Origin: Saprospiraceae bacterium
GTDB taxonomy: Bacteria; Bacteroidota; Bacteroidia; Chitinophagales; Saprospiraceae
Direction of reading: 5' to 3'
DNA length: 64,000 bases
NCBI GenBank assembly: GCA_028285085.1
Contig: JANQQI010000053.1
Span: forward strand, 1 to 64,000
Shown here: positions 56,034 through 64,000 of the stretch, one piece after another
Layout: each line of letters begins with the position of its first letter
How positions within the stretch are numbered: position 1 is the stretch's first letter
Made by a program: the position numbers and the translations under genes
The notes under the pieces: generated by a model
Seen by the model: the letters and a program-made list of their open reading frames with translations, nothing else
The model's database searches: none
What the model was told of the DNA's origin: nothing

Positions 56034-56798
56034 ATGAGTTTAGAAGAGCAGTACGAACAAATAGAACGTTATCTTGCCGAGGCCTTAAGCCCGGAGGAGC
56101 AACAAGCTTTTGAAGCTCGCTTGCAGGAAGATGCCGCTCTGGCGCGGGAGGTGAAGCTCCACCGCGAGCTGGCCCGTAGTCTTAATGACGAAAAGGTGAA
56201 TGCTTTGCGAGGGCAGCTGAAAAATATCGATCAAGGCTGGGCAGCACCGACAGACCAACAACCCACGAAACGCATTTCGCTCAATTGGCGGCAGCTGGCC
56301 GGCGTTGCGGCTATTATTGCCATAGGTATCTTGGCCTATACTTTCCTGAACCGGGGACCGGCCAGCCTGACCAACGATGAACTCTTCGCCCAACATTTTA
56401 GCCCATACCGCCTGGTCCTCGATGAGCGCAGTGCCGCGCCCTCGGAGGCCGATCAATTGCGCGCGGCCATCTCCAGTTATGAAACGGGGAATTACGACCA
56501 AGCCACCGAGCGCTTCCAGCAACTCCAAAATACTGCTCCGGACAATGTGCTTTACACCTTTTACACCGCTTTGAGCCAGCTCTCCAACGAGCGCCCCACC
56601 GAAGCCATTCCCCTACTTCAGGGGCTGCTGCAAAAGGGGACGCATTTATTTGTGCAGCAGAGCAGGTGGTACCTGGCTCTGGCTCATCTGGATAATAATG
56701 ACTCCGAAAATGCCAAAGCAGTCCTGCGTCAAATCCAAGAAGGAGATTATCAATACGAAGCGGCGCAAGCTATTCTGGCCACGGATAATTCTGAATAA
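56034..56798 (+). CDS. Membrane protein with anti-sigma-like N-terminus and TPRs
   Basis: 254 residues. The cytoplasmic N-terminus (1-85, IERYLAEALSPEEQQAFEARLQED...) resembles the helical zinc-less anti-sigma segment. One membrane helix (88-106, LAGVAAIIAIGILAYTFL) and a periplasmic TPR-like part (about 145-250, SSYETGNYDQATERFQQL and GTHLFVQQSRWYLALAHL) follow. It starts 4 bp after the sigma gene, so it is most likely the sigma regulator, with TPRs sensing a periplasmic partner. The N-terminal match is loose. Confidence 0.75.
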   Translation: MSLEEQYEQIERYLAEALSPEEQQAFEARLQEDAALAREVKLHRELARSLNDEKVNALRGQLKNIDQGWAAPTDQQPTKRISLNWRQLAGVAAIIAIGILAYTFLNRGPASLTNDELFAQHFSPYRLVLDERSAAPSEADQLRAAISSYETGNYDQATERFQQLQNTAPDNVLYTFYTALSQLSNERPTEAIPLLQGLLQKGTHLFVQQSRWYLALAHLDNNDSENAKAVLRQIQEGDYQYEAAQAILATDNSE

Positions 56799-57186
56799 AG
56801 TGAAACCAGATTAACCGTATCTGGCTACTCATTATCAATATTTACTTCTCCAACTTTGGTGAGCTTCTTTTTTATACCTTCCTTAGTCACCTCCTTTTTC
56901 TTGCTATTTCTCACTTGACTTGCACCTAGTTTATCTTTAAGGTACGGTTGGAAACCAACTATGAATAATGACCGCAGTTCCCGCCCCACCTTTACAGGAG
57001 CCGCGCCCTATCTAGCTCCAATGCACTGAAAAGAAGAATTAAAAAGCCAAACTACTTTCAAAACAAGTGACAATTAGTATATTAGTGTTTCGCCACTTCG
57101 TCCCATCCGGAAGGCAGCATAATATTAGGAACATTCTAGCTCCGTATGTTCATCTCATCAAAAGTTTACAGAGTAAAAACATACTA
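56799..57186. other. 388-bp gap before the efflux operon
   Basis: A weak hairpin CCAGAT/ATCTGG near 56806-56824 may end the sigma operon. An open frame leads into the efflux gene from 57067, but its first 40 codons are not signal-like. No clear TAnnTTTG element was found. Confidence 0.35.
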
Positions 57187-59508
57187 ATGAAAACCAACTT
57201 AATACTCTTATTCCTATTCGTAGGATCTATCCTATCGGCTCAACGCGTCATCAACATCGATATGGTCTTGGATGACAATCGCGGTTCCCGGGAATTCAAA
57301 GCGCTTCTCGAAACTGAGATTGAAGACCTAATTGGACACCGATATGAATTGGTTATCAACGAGATCATCATCCCGATGGATAATCGATCTACCGCCGAAA
57401 GCATTATTACAAATGCCCTAAACTCCCCCAGCGACTTGCTTATTTCATTGGGATTCAAAAGCTCATTTCTTCTGAGTGGATTGGGCCCTTATGTTAAGCC
57501 TTGCATTGCCGGTATTTCCTTGCAACGGAGTGAAAACGGGTCCTCAGGCATTGATAATTTCACCTTTATTGAAAGTCCTTTTTCGATTGAAAAGGATTTG
57601 AAGAAGTTTAAAACGATCTATGACTTCAAGCATTTAGCCGTTTTCATCGAAGCCGGTTTACAGCCGTTCATTGCGCCTCGATTCGAACAGTATCGCACCG
57701 ACTTTGATGTCCAATACATTAATCAAAGTTCGGATGTAGCACAGGATATTGCTGCCCTGAATGACGATATAGATGCAGTATATTACCTGCCTTTTAGCTA
57801 CGATAGCAATGAGAAAGCGCAACAACTCATTGATGGTATTAACGAACGCAAAATAGCGTCTTTTAGCCTCTTGGGACGAGGTGTGGTTGAAAATGGAGCC
57901 TTAGCCGCACTATCCTCCGAAGAAAATTTGCAAACCTACGCCCGGCGGATTGCCATCAATACGATGAAGATCGTTGAAGGCCAAAATCCCAAAGATTTTG
58001 CGGTTAAGTTGGATGGCATGCAAGACGATTTCGTCATCAATGTCCAAACCATGAAAGCCACCGAGGTCTATCCACCACTCGAAGTTTTATCTGAGGCTTC
58101 GCTGGTAAAACCGGGGATTTACTCGGGCCGTGAATTGACGATTGAAGGAGCTATTGCCAGAGCGCTCGAGCAAAATATTAATTTTCAAAGTCTTAAGAAA
58201 AACATTGAGATTCAAGACAAAGAAATTGGATTGGCCCAGTCCAATATTCTTCCACAAATTACCGCTTCCAGCTCAGTGGTAAATATAGACGGTAGTAGCG
58301 CAGATTTGGCTGCTCTGGCCAGTCAGCCTACACCACAAACCGAGTGGGCCGGTAATTTACAATTAACCCAAGTCATTTACTCCGAGCCGGCTTTAGCCAA
58401 TATCGCCGTACAAAAGATGCTGAAAGAAGCTCAGGAAGCAGAGGTAGCCTCCAATCAATTGGATTTGATTTTAGATGTCTCGATCACTTATCTGAATTAC
58501 CTGCTGGCTTTACAAAATCTGGAGATTCAGAACGAAAACGTTGAAATCAGTAAAAAGAACCTTAATGTCGCCAAAAATCGGGTGCAAATCGGCGCTAGGA
58601 GCCAAGCTGATGTTTATGGTTTGGAAGCCCAATTGGCGATCAACAAGAGTGACCTGAACAATGCGATGAATAGTGTCGAGCAGGCCAAAATATCTTTAAA
58701 TACACTACTAAATTATCCACTCGACGAAGACCTGTTGCTTCAAGATATCGACACGATGGATCACATCGTTTTTGTGGCGGACAACCGCCTGTCAGATCGC
58801 ATCAGAAATCAGCAGGATATTCGCAAATTCAATGAATATTTGATCAATCATGCGATGAGCCATCTCCCCGCTCTGGAGCAATTAAATTGGAACATCAAAG
58901 TGCAGGAGCGCTTGTTAAAATCGAATAAACGCAGCAATTATTTACCTCAACTCAATTTACAAGCCAACGTGGATCGTACCCTCGGCCGCTACGGCACCAA
59001 GGCCCCCGAAGAAGCTTTCGAAGCCATTGGGTTTGACGTTTTTGCGCCGACTTACAATGTTGCGGCCGTCGTCAGCTTTCCAATCTTTCAGGGGAATTTT
59101 CGAAGGAAACGCATCGAACAAGCTAAGGCCAACTTACAACAGTTAGCGTTGACCAACGACAACACCAGATTACAAGTCGAAAGCTCGATCCGATCGGCCG
59201 TCGAAAACCTAGGTACTTCTTACAATGAGATGCTTTACGCTCGCCAATCAGAAAGAGCTAGTAGTCTATTTTTACAAAATATCCAAACGCTTTACGCAGA
59301 AGGCACCACCAATATCAATACGCTATTGGATGCGCAGAACAACGCCATTTTTGCCAAACTCAGCGCGACCTCTGCTCTGTATAACCTAATCATTGATGCC
59401 TTAATTCTCGAACGATCAACCGGCACGATGTATCTGACTTCAACCGAAGCAGAACGGAATAAATTTATTTCCGACTTTTTAGCATTGACCTACCAACAAC
59501 AGAAATAA
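57187..59508 (+). CDS. TolC-family outer-membrane efflux protein with N-terminal binding-protein-like domain
   Basis: 773 residues from the ATG at 57187, which begins a signal peptide (MKTNLILLFLFVGSILSAQ). Residues about 20-320 resemble an ABC substrate-binding / periplasmic-binding fold, with alternating strands and helices: DLLISLGFKSSFLLSG, KHLAVFIEAG, DAVYYLPFSYD, KIASFSLLGRGVVENGALAALS. Residues about 335-760 are an outer-membrane efflux channel: LTIEGAIARALEQN, LAQSNILPQITASSS, then long coiled hairpins (NVEISKKNLNVAKNRVQIGARSQADV). The fusion is unusual: TolC proteins are normally about 450 residues. First gene of a three-gene RND operon. Confidence 0.85.
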   Translation: MKTNLILLFLFVGSILSAQRVINIDMVLDDNRGSREFKALLETEIEDLIGHRYELVINEIIIPMDNRSTAESIITNALNSPSDLLISLGFKSSFLLSGLGPYVKPCIAGISLQRSENGSSGIDNFTFIESPFSIEKDLKKFKTIYDFKHLAVFIEAGLQPFIAPRFEQYRTDFDVQYINQSSDVAQDIAALNDDIDAVYYLPFSYDSNEKAQQLIDGINERKIASFSLLGRGVVENGALAALSSEENLQTYARRIAINTMKIVEGQNPKDFAVKLDGMQDDFVINVQTMKATEVYPPLEVLSEASLVKPGIYSGRELTIEGAIARALEQNINFQSLKKNIEIQDKEIGLAQSNILPQITASSSVVNIDGSSADLAALASQPTPQTEWAGNLQLTQVIYSEPALANIAVQKMLKEAQEAEVASNQLDLILDVSITYLNYLLALQNLEIQNENVEISKKNLNVAKNRVQIGARSQADVYGLEAQLAINKSDLNNAMNSVEQAKISLNTLLNYPLDEDLLLQDIDTMDHIVFVADNRLSDRIRNQQDIRKFNEYLINHAMSHLPALEQLNWNIKVQERLLKSNKRSNYLPQLNLQANVDRTLGRYGTKAPEEAFEAIGFDVFAPTYNVAAVVSFPIFQGNFRRKRIEQAKANLQQLALTNDNTRLQVESSIRSAVENLGTSYNEMLYARQSERASSLFLQNIQTLYAEGTTNINTLLDAQNNAIFAKLSATSALYNLIIDALILERSTGTMYLTSTEAERNKFISDFLALTYQQQK

Positions 59509-59510
59509 TC

Positions 59511-60689
59511 ATGACACACGGAAAACCCTTACTATTTTTAATCATTTGCACGCTTTTCGCGGCCTGCGGTGGCCAGGAAGCCCCTACTGTGGAGCCTTCT
59601 ATCCGCCCCGTAAAGTTCATTACCATTTCGGATACCGATCAAAGCAGTGGACACTTCTACACCGGATTATCTAAAGCCCGTAAAGAATCTGCTCTGAGTT
59701 TCAAAGTATCAGGCACGATCAATGAACGTCTAGTCAAAGTAGGTGATCGCGTTCGTAGTGGCCAGCTTCTAGCGACGTTGGACCCCACGGATTATCGAAT
59801 ATCGTTTGACCAATCATTGGCTTCAGTCAAAAGTGCAGAAGCACAAATTCAAACGGCGGAAGCGCAACTGGAAAGCGCCAAAGCCAATTTCTTATCCGCT
59901 GAATCCAATTATAAGCGTTCCCAAAATCTTTACGAAACCAATAGTATTTCGCTGAATGATTTTGAGCAAGCGAAATCCGGTTACGAAGCTGCCAAAGCCA
60001 ATTTCGATGCGGCGAACACACAAGTCGAAGCGGCCAAAGCCGGGGCAAACTCTTCAAAGAGTCTCTCTAAATCAGCTGCTAATCAAATCAGTTATACGCG
60101 TCTGACCGCTCCTTTTGCCGGGGTGATCTCTAGCATTGAGATCGAGCAAAACGAAGCCGTCATGCAAGGCTCTCCGGTGATGATCATCAGTTCTGAAGGC
60201 AATCCCAAGGTAGAAGTCGGGGTACCGGAAAATGTCATTTCGCAAGTCCGGGAAAACGCCACTGTGCAAGTGCGTTTTTCAACCATTCCCGATAAAACGT
60301 ACAAAGGAAAAATTACGGAAGTGGGCTACAGTCCTTCTGGTTCTACCTATCCGGTGACCATTGATTTGGAAAATGGCGATGAACGCATCCGTCCTGGTAT
60401 GCCGACTGATGTTGAGTTCGATTTTGCCAATAAAAAAGGTGGTGGTGAAAATATAATGCGTATTCCAACTTCTGCCGTAGGTGGTAATAAGGATGGCAAT
60501 TTTGTGTACGTGTTGGAGAGTGCTCGAGAAGGGGTCTACTTAGCCAAGCGCACCCCGGTAACGGTTGGTGAAATATCCGAAGCGGGCTTTGAAATCAAAA
60601 GCGGGTTGTCATCCGGTCAATACGTGGCCGCAGCCGGACTAAATAATCTCCGCGATGGCATGGAGGTTCGATTATTTCAAGACAACTAA
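59511..60689 (+). CDS. RND efflux periplasmic adaptor lipoprotein
   Basis: 392 residues. Lipobox with the cysteine in LFAACGGQE, then the membrane-fusion-protein pattern. A first biotinyl-lipoyl half (VKVGDRVRSGQLLATLDPTDY, about 75-95), a coiled-coil hairpin (about 100-185, EAQLESAKANFLSAESNYKRSQNLYE), a second lipoyl half (YTRLTAPFAGVISSIEIEQNEAV), a beta-barrel and a C-terminal domain. It links the inner-membrane pump to the TolC-like channel. It starts 2 bp after the channel gene stop. Confidence 0.93.
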   Translation: MTHGKPLLFLIICTLFAACGGQEAPTVEPSIRPVKFITISDTDQSSGHFYTGLSKARKESALSFKVSGTINERLVKVGDRVRSGQLLATLDPTDYRISFDQSLASVKSAEAQIQTAEAQLESAKANFLSAESNYKRSQNLYETNSISLNDFEQAKSGYEAAKANFDAANTQVEAAKAGANSSKSLSKSAANQISYTRLTAPFAGVISSIEIEQNEAVMQGSPVMIISSEGNPKVEVGVPENVISQVRENATVQVRFSTIPDKTYKGKITEVGYSPSGSTYPVTIDLENGDERIRPGMPTDVEFDFANKKGGGENIMRIPTSAVGGNKDGNFVYVLESAREGVYLAKRTPVTVGEISEAGFEIKSGLSSGQYVAAAGLNNLRDGMEVRLFQDN

Positions 60690-60697
60690 GCAGGCCC

Positions 60698-63600
60698 ATG
60701 AATCTTACTGAATTTTCTATCAACAGAAGTCGGATAGCGATATCCCTATTCGTCTTGATCGCGATTCTGGGGCTATCCATGTACCAAAACTTACCACAGG
60801 ACAGTATGCCTCCCTACACCGTTCGGGTGGCCACCGTGGTTTCGGAATTTCCCGGCGCCAGCCCGGATCGAGTCGAAAACTTGGTCAGTCGAAAGATCGA
60901 AGAAAAAGTCCAGGAAATACCAGAATTAAAAGAACTAAACAGCCAATCGCGCTCGGGTTTATCGGTGGTAACCATCACCTTGAAAGATGAGGTCGCGCCC
61001 CAAAATTTGCAAAAAATATGGGATCGGATCCGTCGTAAATTAGAAACTGCTGACCTACCCGCAGAGGTGACTTATTCGCTCAATGATGATGATGTAGGTG
61101 TCGTCTATGGTATTACACTGGGACTCATTTCCAATAATAATGCCGCCGGTAACATGGAGTACGACTATGCCAATATGAAGGCCTTTGCCGAAAATATCCG
61201 GGATGAAATCATTACCCTCGATGAAGCGGCAAAGGTTGAAATTGGTGGCTTGCAGGAAGAACAGATTTTTATCGAGTTCAACAACGCCCAGATGTCAAAT
61301 CAGAAGGTGACCGCCTCTCAGATTCAGGGCCTTATGGCAAGCACCAATATTCTGTACTCTGGTGGCGCCATCAACTTGAACGAAGAACGTATCATCCTCG
61401 AACCCAGCGGAAATTTTGACAATGTCGAAGCGATCAAACAGCTGATTGTTCGATCCAATAACGGCCAATCGCTTTATCTGGAAGATATTGCCAAAGTATA
61501 TCGCGGCTACGCCGAGCCTTCCCGACAAATTATTAAGGTCGACGGTAAAAGAGCCATCTCCTTGGCCATTGCCCTGAAAGAAGGCGCCAATATCGTGAAG
61601 CTGGGAGAAATCCTCGATCAGAAGATGGCAACCATTAATAATGATTTGCCGCTTGGTCTGGAATTGCGAAGGTTGGCTTCGCTCGATTATTTTGTAGACT
61701 CAGAGGTCAATAATTTTGTAAGTAACCTCCTCCAAACCATCGGCTTGGTGTTAGTGGTGATGTTGATTTTCCTTGGCTTCCGCACCGGCTTTATCATTGC
61801 GTCCTTAGTACCAATGGTTATCCTGGCCACCTTTATGGTGATGGGCTTTATTAATGTGGGAATCAATCAGGTATCGCTGGCCGCACTCATCATGGCTCTG
61901 GGGCTCATGGTAGATAATGGCGTGGTCGTTTCCGAAACGATTTTGGTCAAACTCGCCAATGGGGTTCCTAAATACGATGCAGCCAAAGAAGCTTGTGGAG
62001 AATTGATTATTCCGTTGCTCATTTCAACGCTGACGACCTCGGTCGCCTTTATGCCATTTTATTTGGCAGAAGGCACCATGGGTGACATTGTTGGGCCCTT
62101 ATTTGTGGTGATTTCTATCGCCTTGGTCAGTTCGTGGCTATTGTCCATGACCTTGATTACGATGTTGAGTTTTTATTTATTAAAAAATGATTCCAACACG
62201 GACGGCAGTTTTGTTGATCGGATAATTAGTTATTTAAAAAACCAATACGAAAAACTTATCAATTGGGCCCTAGGCCATAAGCTCGTCACGATGCTGGGGA
62301 TCATCGGTCTCTTCTTTGGCTCGTTAATGCTGTTTGGACAAATTCCTTTCTTGTTCTTCCCGGAATCCGAGCGAAACCTAGTGACCATTGATATAAAAAT
62401 GCCCCAAGGCAGTCGTATCGAAACGACCACCGAGGTCGTGAACGAACTCGAAGGTTTCATCTCAAATGATCTTCTGCTGAATGATAGCCGAAGCCGTGGG
62501 GTTATCGATTGGTCGGTATTTATCGGCCAAGGACCGGAGTCATATGATCTTGGTTATTCACCCGACGAAGCGAATTCCAATTATGCGCATATGCTGGTCA
62601 ACACCTCCTCCGGTGATGACAATGGTTACGTCATTAGTCAGATTGATAGCTTTGCCTTCAATCGGTTTCCGACGGCGGATATCAAAGTGAAACGCTTATC
62701 CTCCGGTGGCGGTGGAACGCCAATTGAGATTAAAGTATCGGGGCGAGATGCCGACGTGCTGGCAGATATTGCCCAACAGGTCAAATCAAAACTCAGCGAA
62801 CAGTCGGGCGCCAAAAACATTAAGGACAATTGGGGCCCTAAAACCAAAAAGATCGTTATTGATATCGATCCATTAAAATCGCAAAACTCGGGGGTCACCA
62901 ATCAAGATATTGCCGTTTCCTTACGTACTGCACTGAGTGGATTCACAACCGGATTTTATCGGGAAGGCAAGGAAAACATTGCCATCGTCATGCGGGATGT
63001 CAATCACAACAAAGTGCAAGTACAAAATCTGGAATCCATTAATATCTATTCTCAAAATACCGGAAATAACGTTCCTTTATCCCAGGTAGCGGACATCGAT
63101 GTCCAATGGCAATTTGCGAATATGCTACGCAAAGATTTACGCCGTAGTGTCAACATTTCTTCGCAAATTAAGGAAGGGGCTAATACCAGCGCCATCATGG
63201 CCCAAATGACGCCTTGGCTAGCGGAACAAATGGAAAAACATTGGCCGAGTGGATACATCTACGAACTCGGTGGTGATGCCCAGAATTCTGCGGAATCGAT
63301 GGGACAGGTGGCAGCTTGGCTACCTATGGCCGGGTTTATTATCCTATTGCTGCTAATTATCCAGTTCAATTCCTTCCGCAAAATGACCATCGTGGTGCTC
63401 ACCATTCCACTGGGAATCATCGGGGTTATTATTGGGTTGCTGATCCTTCGGTCTTATTTCGGATTTTTTGCCTTTTTGGGCGTTATCTCGCTAGCGGGGA
63501 TCATCATCAATAACGCAATCGTCCTTATTGATCGTATCGAGATTGAATCCACCAAAGGCGTATCACTGATTGAAGCGGTAAGGGAAGCTTGCTTGCAACG

Positions 63601-63799
63601 CTTTCGGCCGATCTTGCTGACGACTTTCACAACAGTACTCGGGATGATTCCCCTCTACATGGGCGGCGGGATTATGTGGGAACCACTGGCCGCCGCAATC
63701 ATGTTTGGATTGCTATTTGGCACCATCGTCACCTTGCTTTTTGTGCCGGTCGCTTACGTCATTTTATACGGCGGTTTTCGATCGAAGTCAACGGCCTAA
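60698..63799 (+). CDS. RND efflux pump, inner-membrane permease
   Basis: 1033 residues, a full-length AcrB-type pump. It begins NLTEFSINRSRIAISLFVLIAILG, followed by a large porter domain, membrane helices 2-6 (about 340-530), a second porter domain and helices 8-12. In helix 4, MALGLMVDNGVVVSETI (about 395-411) carries D-N where classical multidrug pumps have D-D; this occurs in other RND subfamilies. GIIINNAIVLIDRIEIE near 930 is the helix 10 motif. Third gene of the operon, 8 bp after the adaptor. Substrate unknown. Confidence 0.95.
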   Translation: MNLTEFSINRSRIAISLFVLIAILGLSMYQNLPQDSMPPYTVRVATVVSEFPGASPDRVENLVSRKIEEKVQEIPELKELNSQSRSGLSVVTITLKDEVAPQNLQKIWDRIRRKLETADLPAEVTYSLNDDDVGVVYGITLGLISNNNAAGNMEYDYANMKAFAENIRDEIITLDEAAKVEIGGLQEEQIFIEFNNAQMSNQKVTASQIQGLMASTNILYSGGAINLNEERIILEPSGNFDNVEAIKQLIVRSNNGQSLYLEDIAKVYRGYAEPSRQIIKVDGKRAISLAIALKEGANIVKLGEILDQKMATINNDLPLGLELRRLASLDYFVDSEVNNFVSNLLQTIGLVLVVMLIFLGFRTGFIIASLVPMVILATFMVMGFINVGINQVSLAALIMALGLMVDNGVVVSETILVKLANGVPKYDAAKEACGELIIPLLISTLTTSVAFMPFYLAEGTMGDIVGPLFVVISIALVSSWLLSMTLITMLSFYLLKNDSNTDGSFVDRIISYLKNQYEKLINWALGHKLVTMLGIIGLFFGSLMLFGQIPFLFFPESERNLVTIDIKMPQGSRIETTTEVVNELEGFISNDLLLNDSRSRGVIDWSVFIGQGPESYDLGYSPDEANSNYAHMLVNTSSGDDNGYVISQIDSFAFNRFPTADIKVKRLSSGGGGTPIEIKVSGRDADVLADIAQQVKSKLSEQSGAKNIKDNWGPKTKKIVIDIDPLKSQNSGVTNQDIAVSLRTALSGFTTGFYREGKENIAIVMRDVNHNKVQVQNLESINIYSQNTGNNVPLSQVADIDVQWQFANMLRKDLRRSVNISSQIKEGANTSAIMAQMTPWLAEQMEKHWPSGYIYELGGDAQNSAESMGQVAAWLPMAGFIILLLLIIQFNSFRKMTIVVLTIPLGIIGVIIGLLILRSYFGFFAFLGVISLAGIIINNAIVLIDRIEIESTKGVSLIEAVREACLQRFRPILLTTFTTVLGMIPLYMGGGIMWEPLAAAIMFGLLFGTIVTLLFVPVAYVILYGGFRSKSTA

Positions 63800-63815
63800 C
63801 TCTGGAAAATGAGCG

Positions 63816-64000
63816 ATGATGAAGCAACGTGTTTTACAAATATTTGAACATCATTTCAATCATCCCAACTACGCCGTTTTTATGGCAAGCCTGGTCTTGA
63901 TGCTGGTCCTTCCGCCAGCATCAACATTTTTTTCCGGCCTGTCCATCGTAATGGAGGTCACCTATGGGATTGTTATCTTATTAGCTTGCATTTACACCGC
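63816..64000 (+). CDS. Membrane protein, partial at window edge
   Basis: A frame starts ATG ATG AAG CAA CGT and continues off the right edge. The 61 visible residues (MMKQRVLQIFEHHFNHPN...) hold two hydrophobic segments (about 19-35 and 43-60). It resembles the start of a multi-pass membrane protein such as an ion channel, but too little is seen to name it. It follows the pump gene by 16 bp and may belong to its operon. Confidence 0.6.
   Translation, partial: MMKQRVLQIFEHHFNHPNYAVFMASLVLMLVLPPASTFFSGLSIVMEVTYGIVILLACIYT

Noticed and set aside
57067-57186. 40-codon extension of the TolC-like protein
   Set aside because: A good signal peptide starts at 57187; the upstream codons are not signal-like.

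Overview
The window looks like a chromosome segment of a Bacteroidota bacterium, most likely a Saprospiria/Lewinella-type lineage. The evidence is two giant secreted proteins with type-B type IX secretion sorting domains, two one-piece hybrid two-component regulators of the Bacteroidota type, promoters matching TAnnTTTG, A-rich start regions without clear Shine-Dalgarno sites, and a CHAT-protease/ECF-sigma neighbourhood. No rRNA, tRNA, CRISPR array or insertion sequence was recognised.

Region 1 (1-4.3 kb, minus strand) is a histidine operon: promoter, two His-rich leader peptides each followed by an intrinsic terminator, hisG, a hisD-hisC fusion and the start of hisB. The two leader/terminator units in series are the best regulatory find.

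Region 2 (4.3-28 kb) is mostly housekeeping: a sterol-desaturase-like membrane oxygenase, a PAP2 phosphatase, a GntP permease, a NYN-domain protein, a large hybrid sensor, an alpha/beta hydrolase, a ferric-iron type ABC uptake operon that lacks its ATPase but contains a GNAT acetyltransferase, DUF6580 and DUF5522 proteins, a PgpH-like HD phosphohydrolase, a beta-barrel-like protein whose signal peptide is out of frame by one base, a sphingosine-phosphate-lyase-like PLP enzyme, a DUF819 protein and an unusual ClpB-like ATPase with a degenerate first AAA module.

Region 3 (28-50 kb) holds two giant T9SS type-B surface proteins (2592 and 3110 aa) built from long repeat arrays (12 x 51 aa and 23 x about 81 aa), with a second hybrid sensor between them.

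Region 4 (50-57 kb) is the most interesting. A membrane-anchored TPR-CHAT caspase-like protease lies downstream of a predicted lipoprotein with a cholesterol-dependent-cytolysin (CDC) fold. In that protein a four-repeat propeller-like module replaces the usual membrane-binding domain 4. An ECF sigma factor and its probable membrane anti-sigma partner are divergent from the pair. I propose a protease-controlled pore-forming system, by analogy with CHAT-gasdermin pairs; this is inference.

Region 5 (57-64 kb) is a tripartite RND efflux operon. Its TolC-like protein carries an N-terminal periplasmic-binding-protein-like domain. A cut-off membrane protein gene follows at the window edge.
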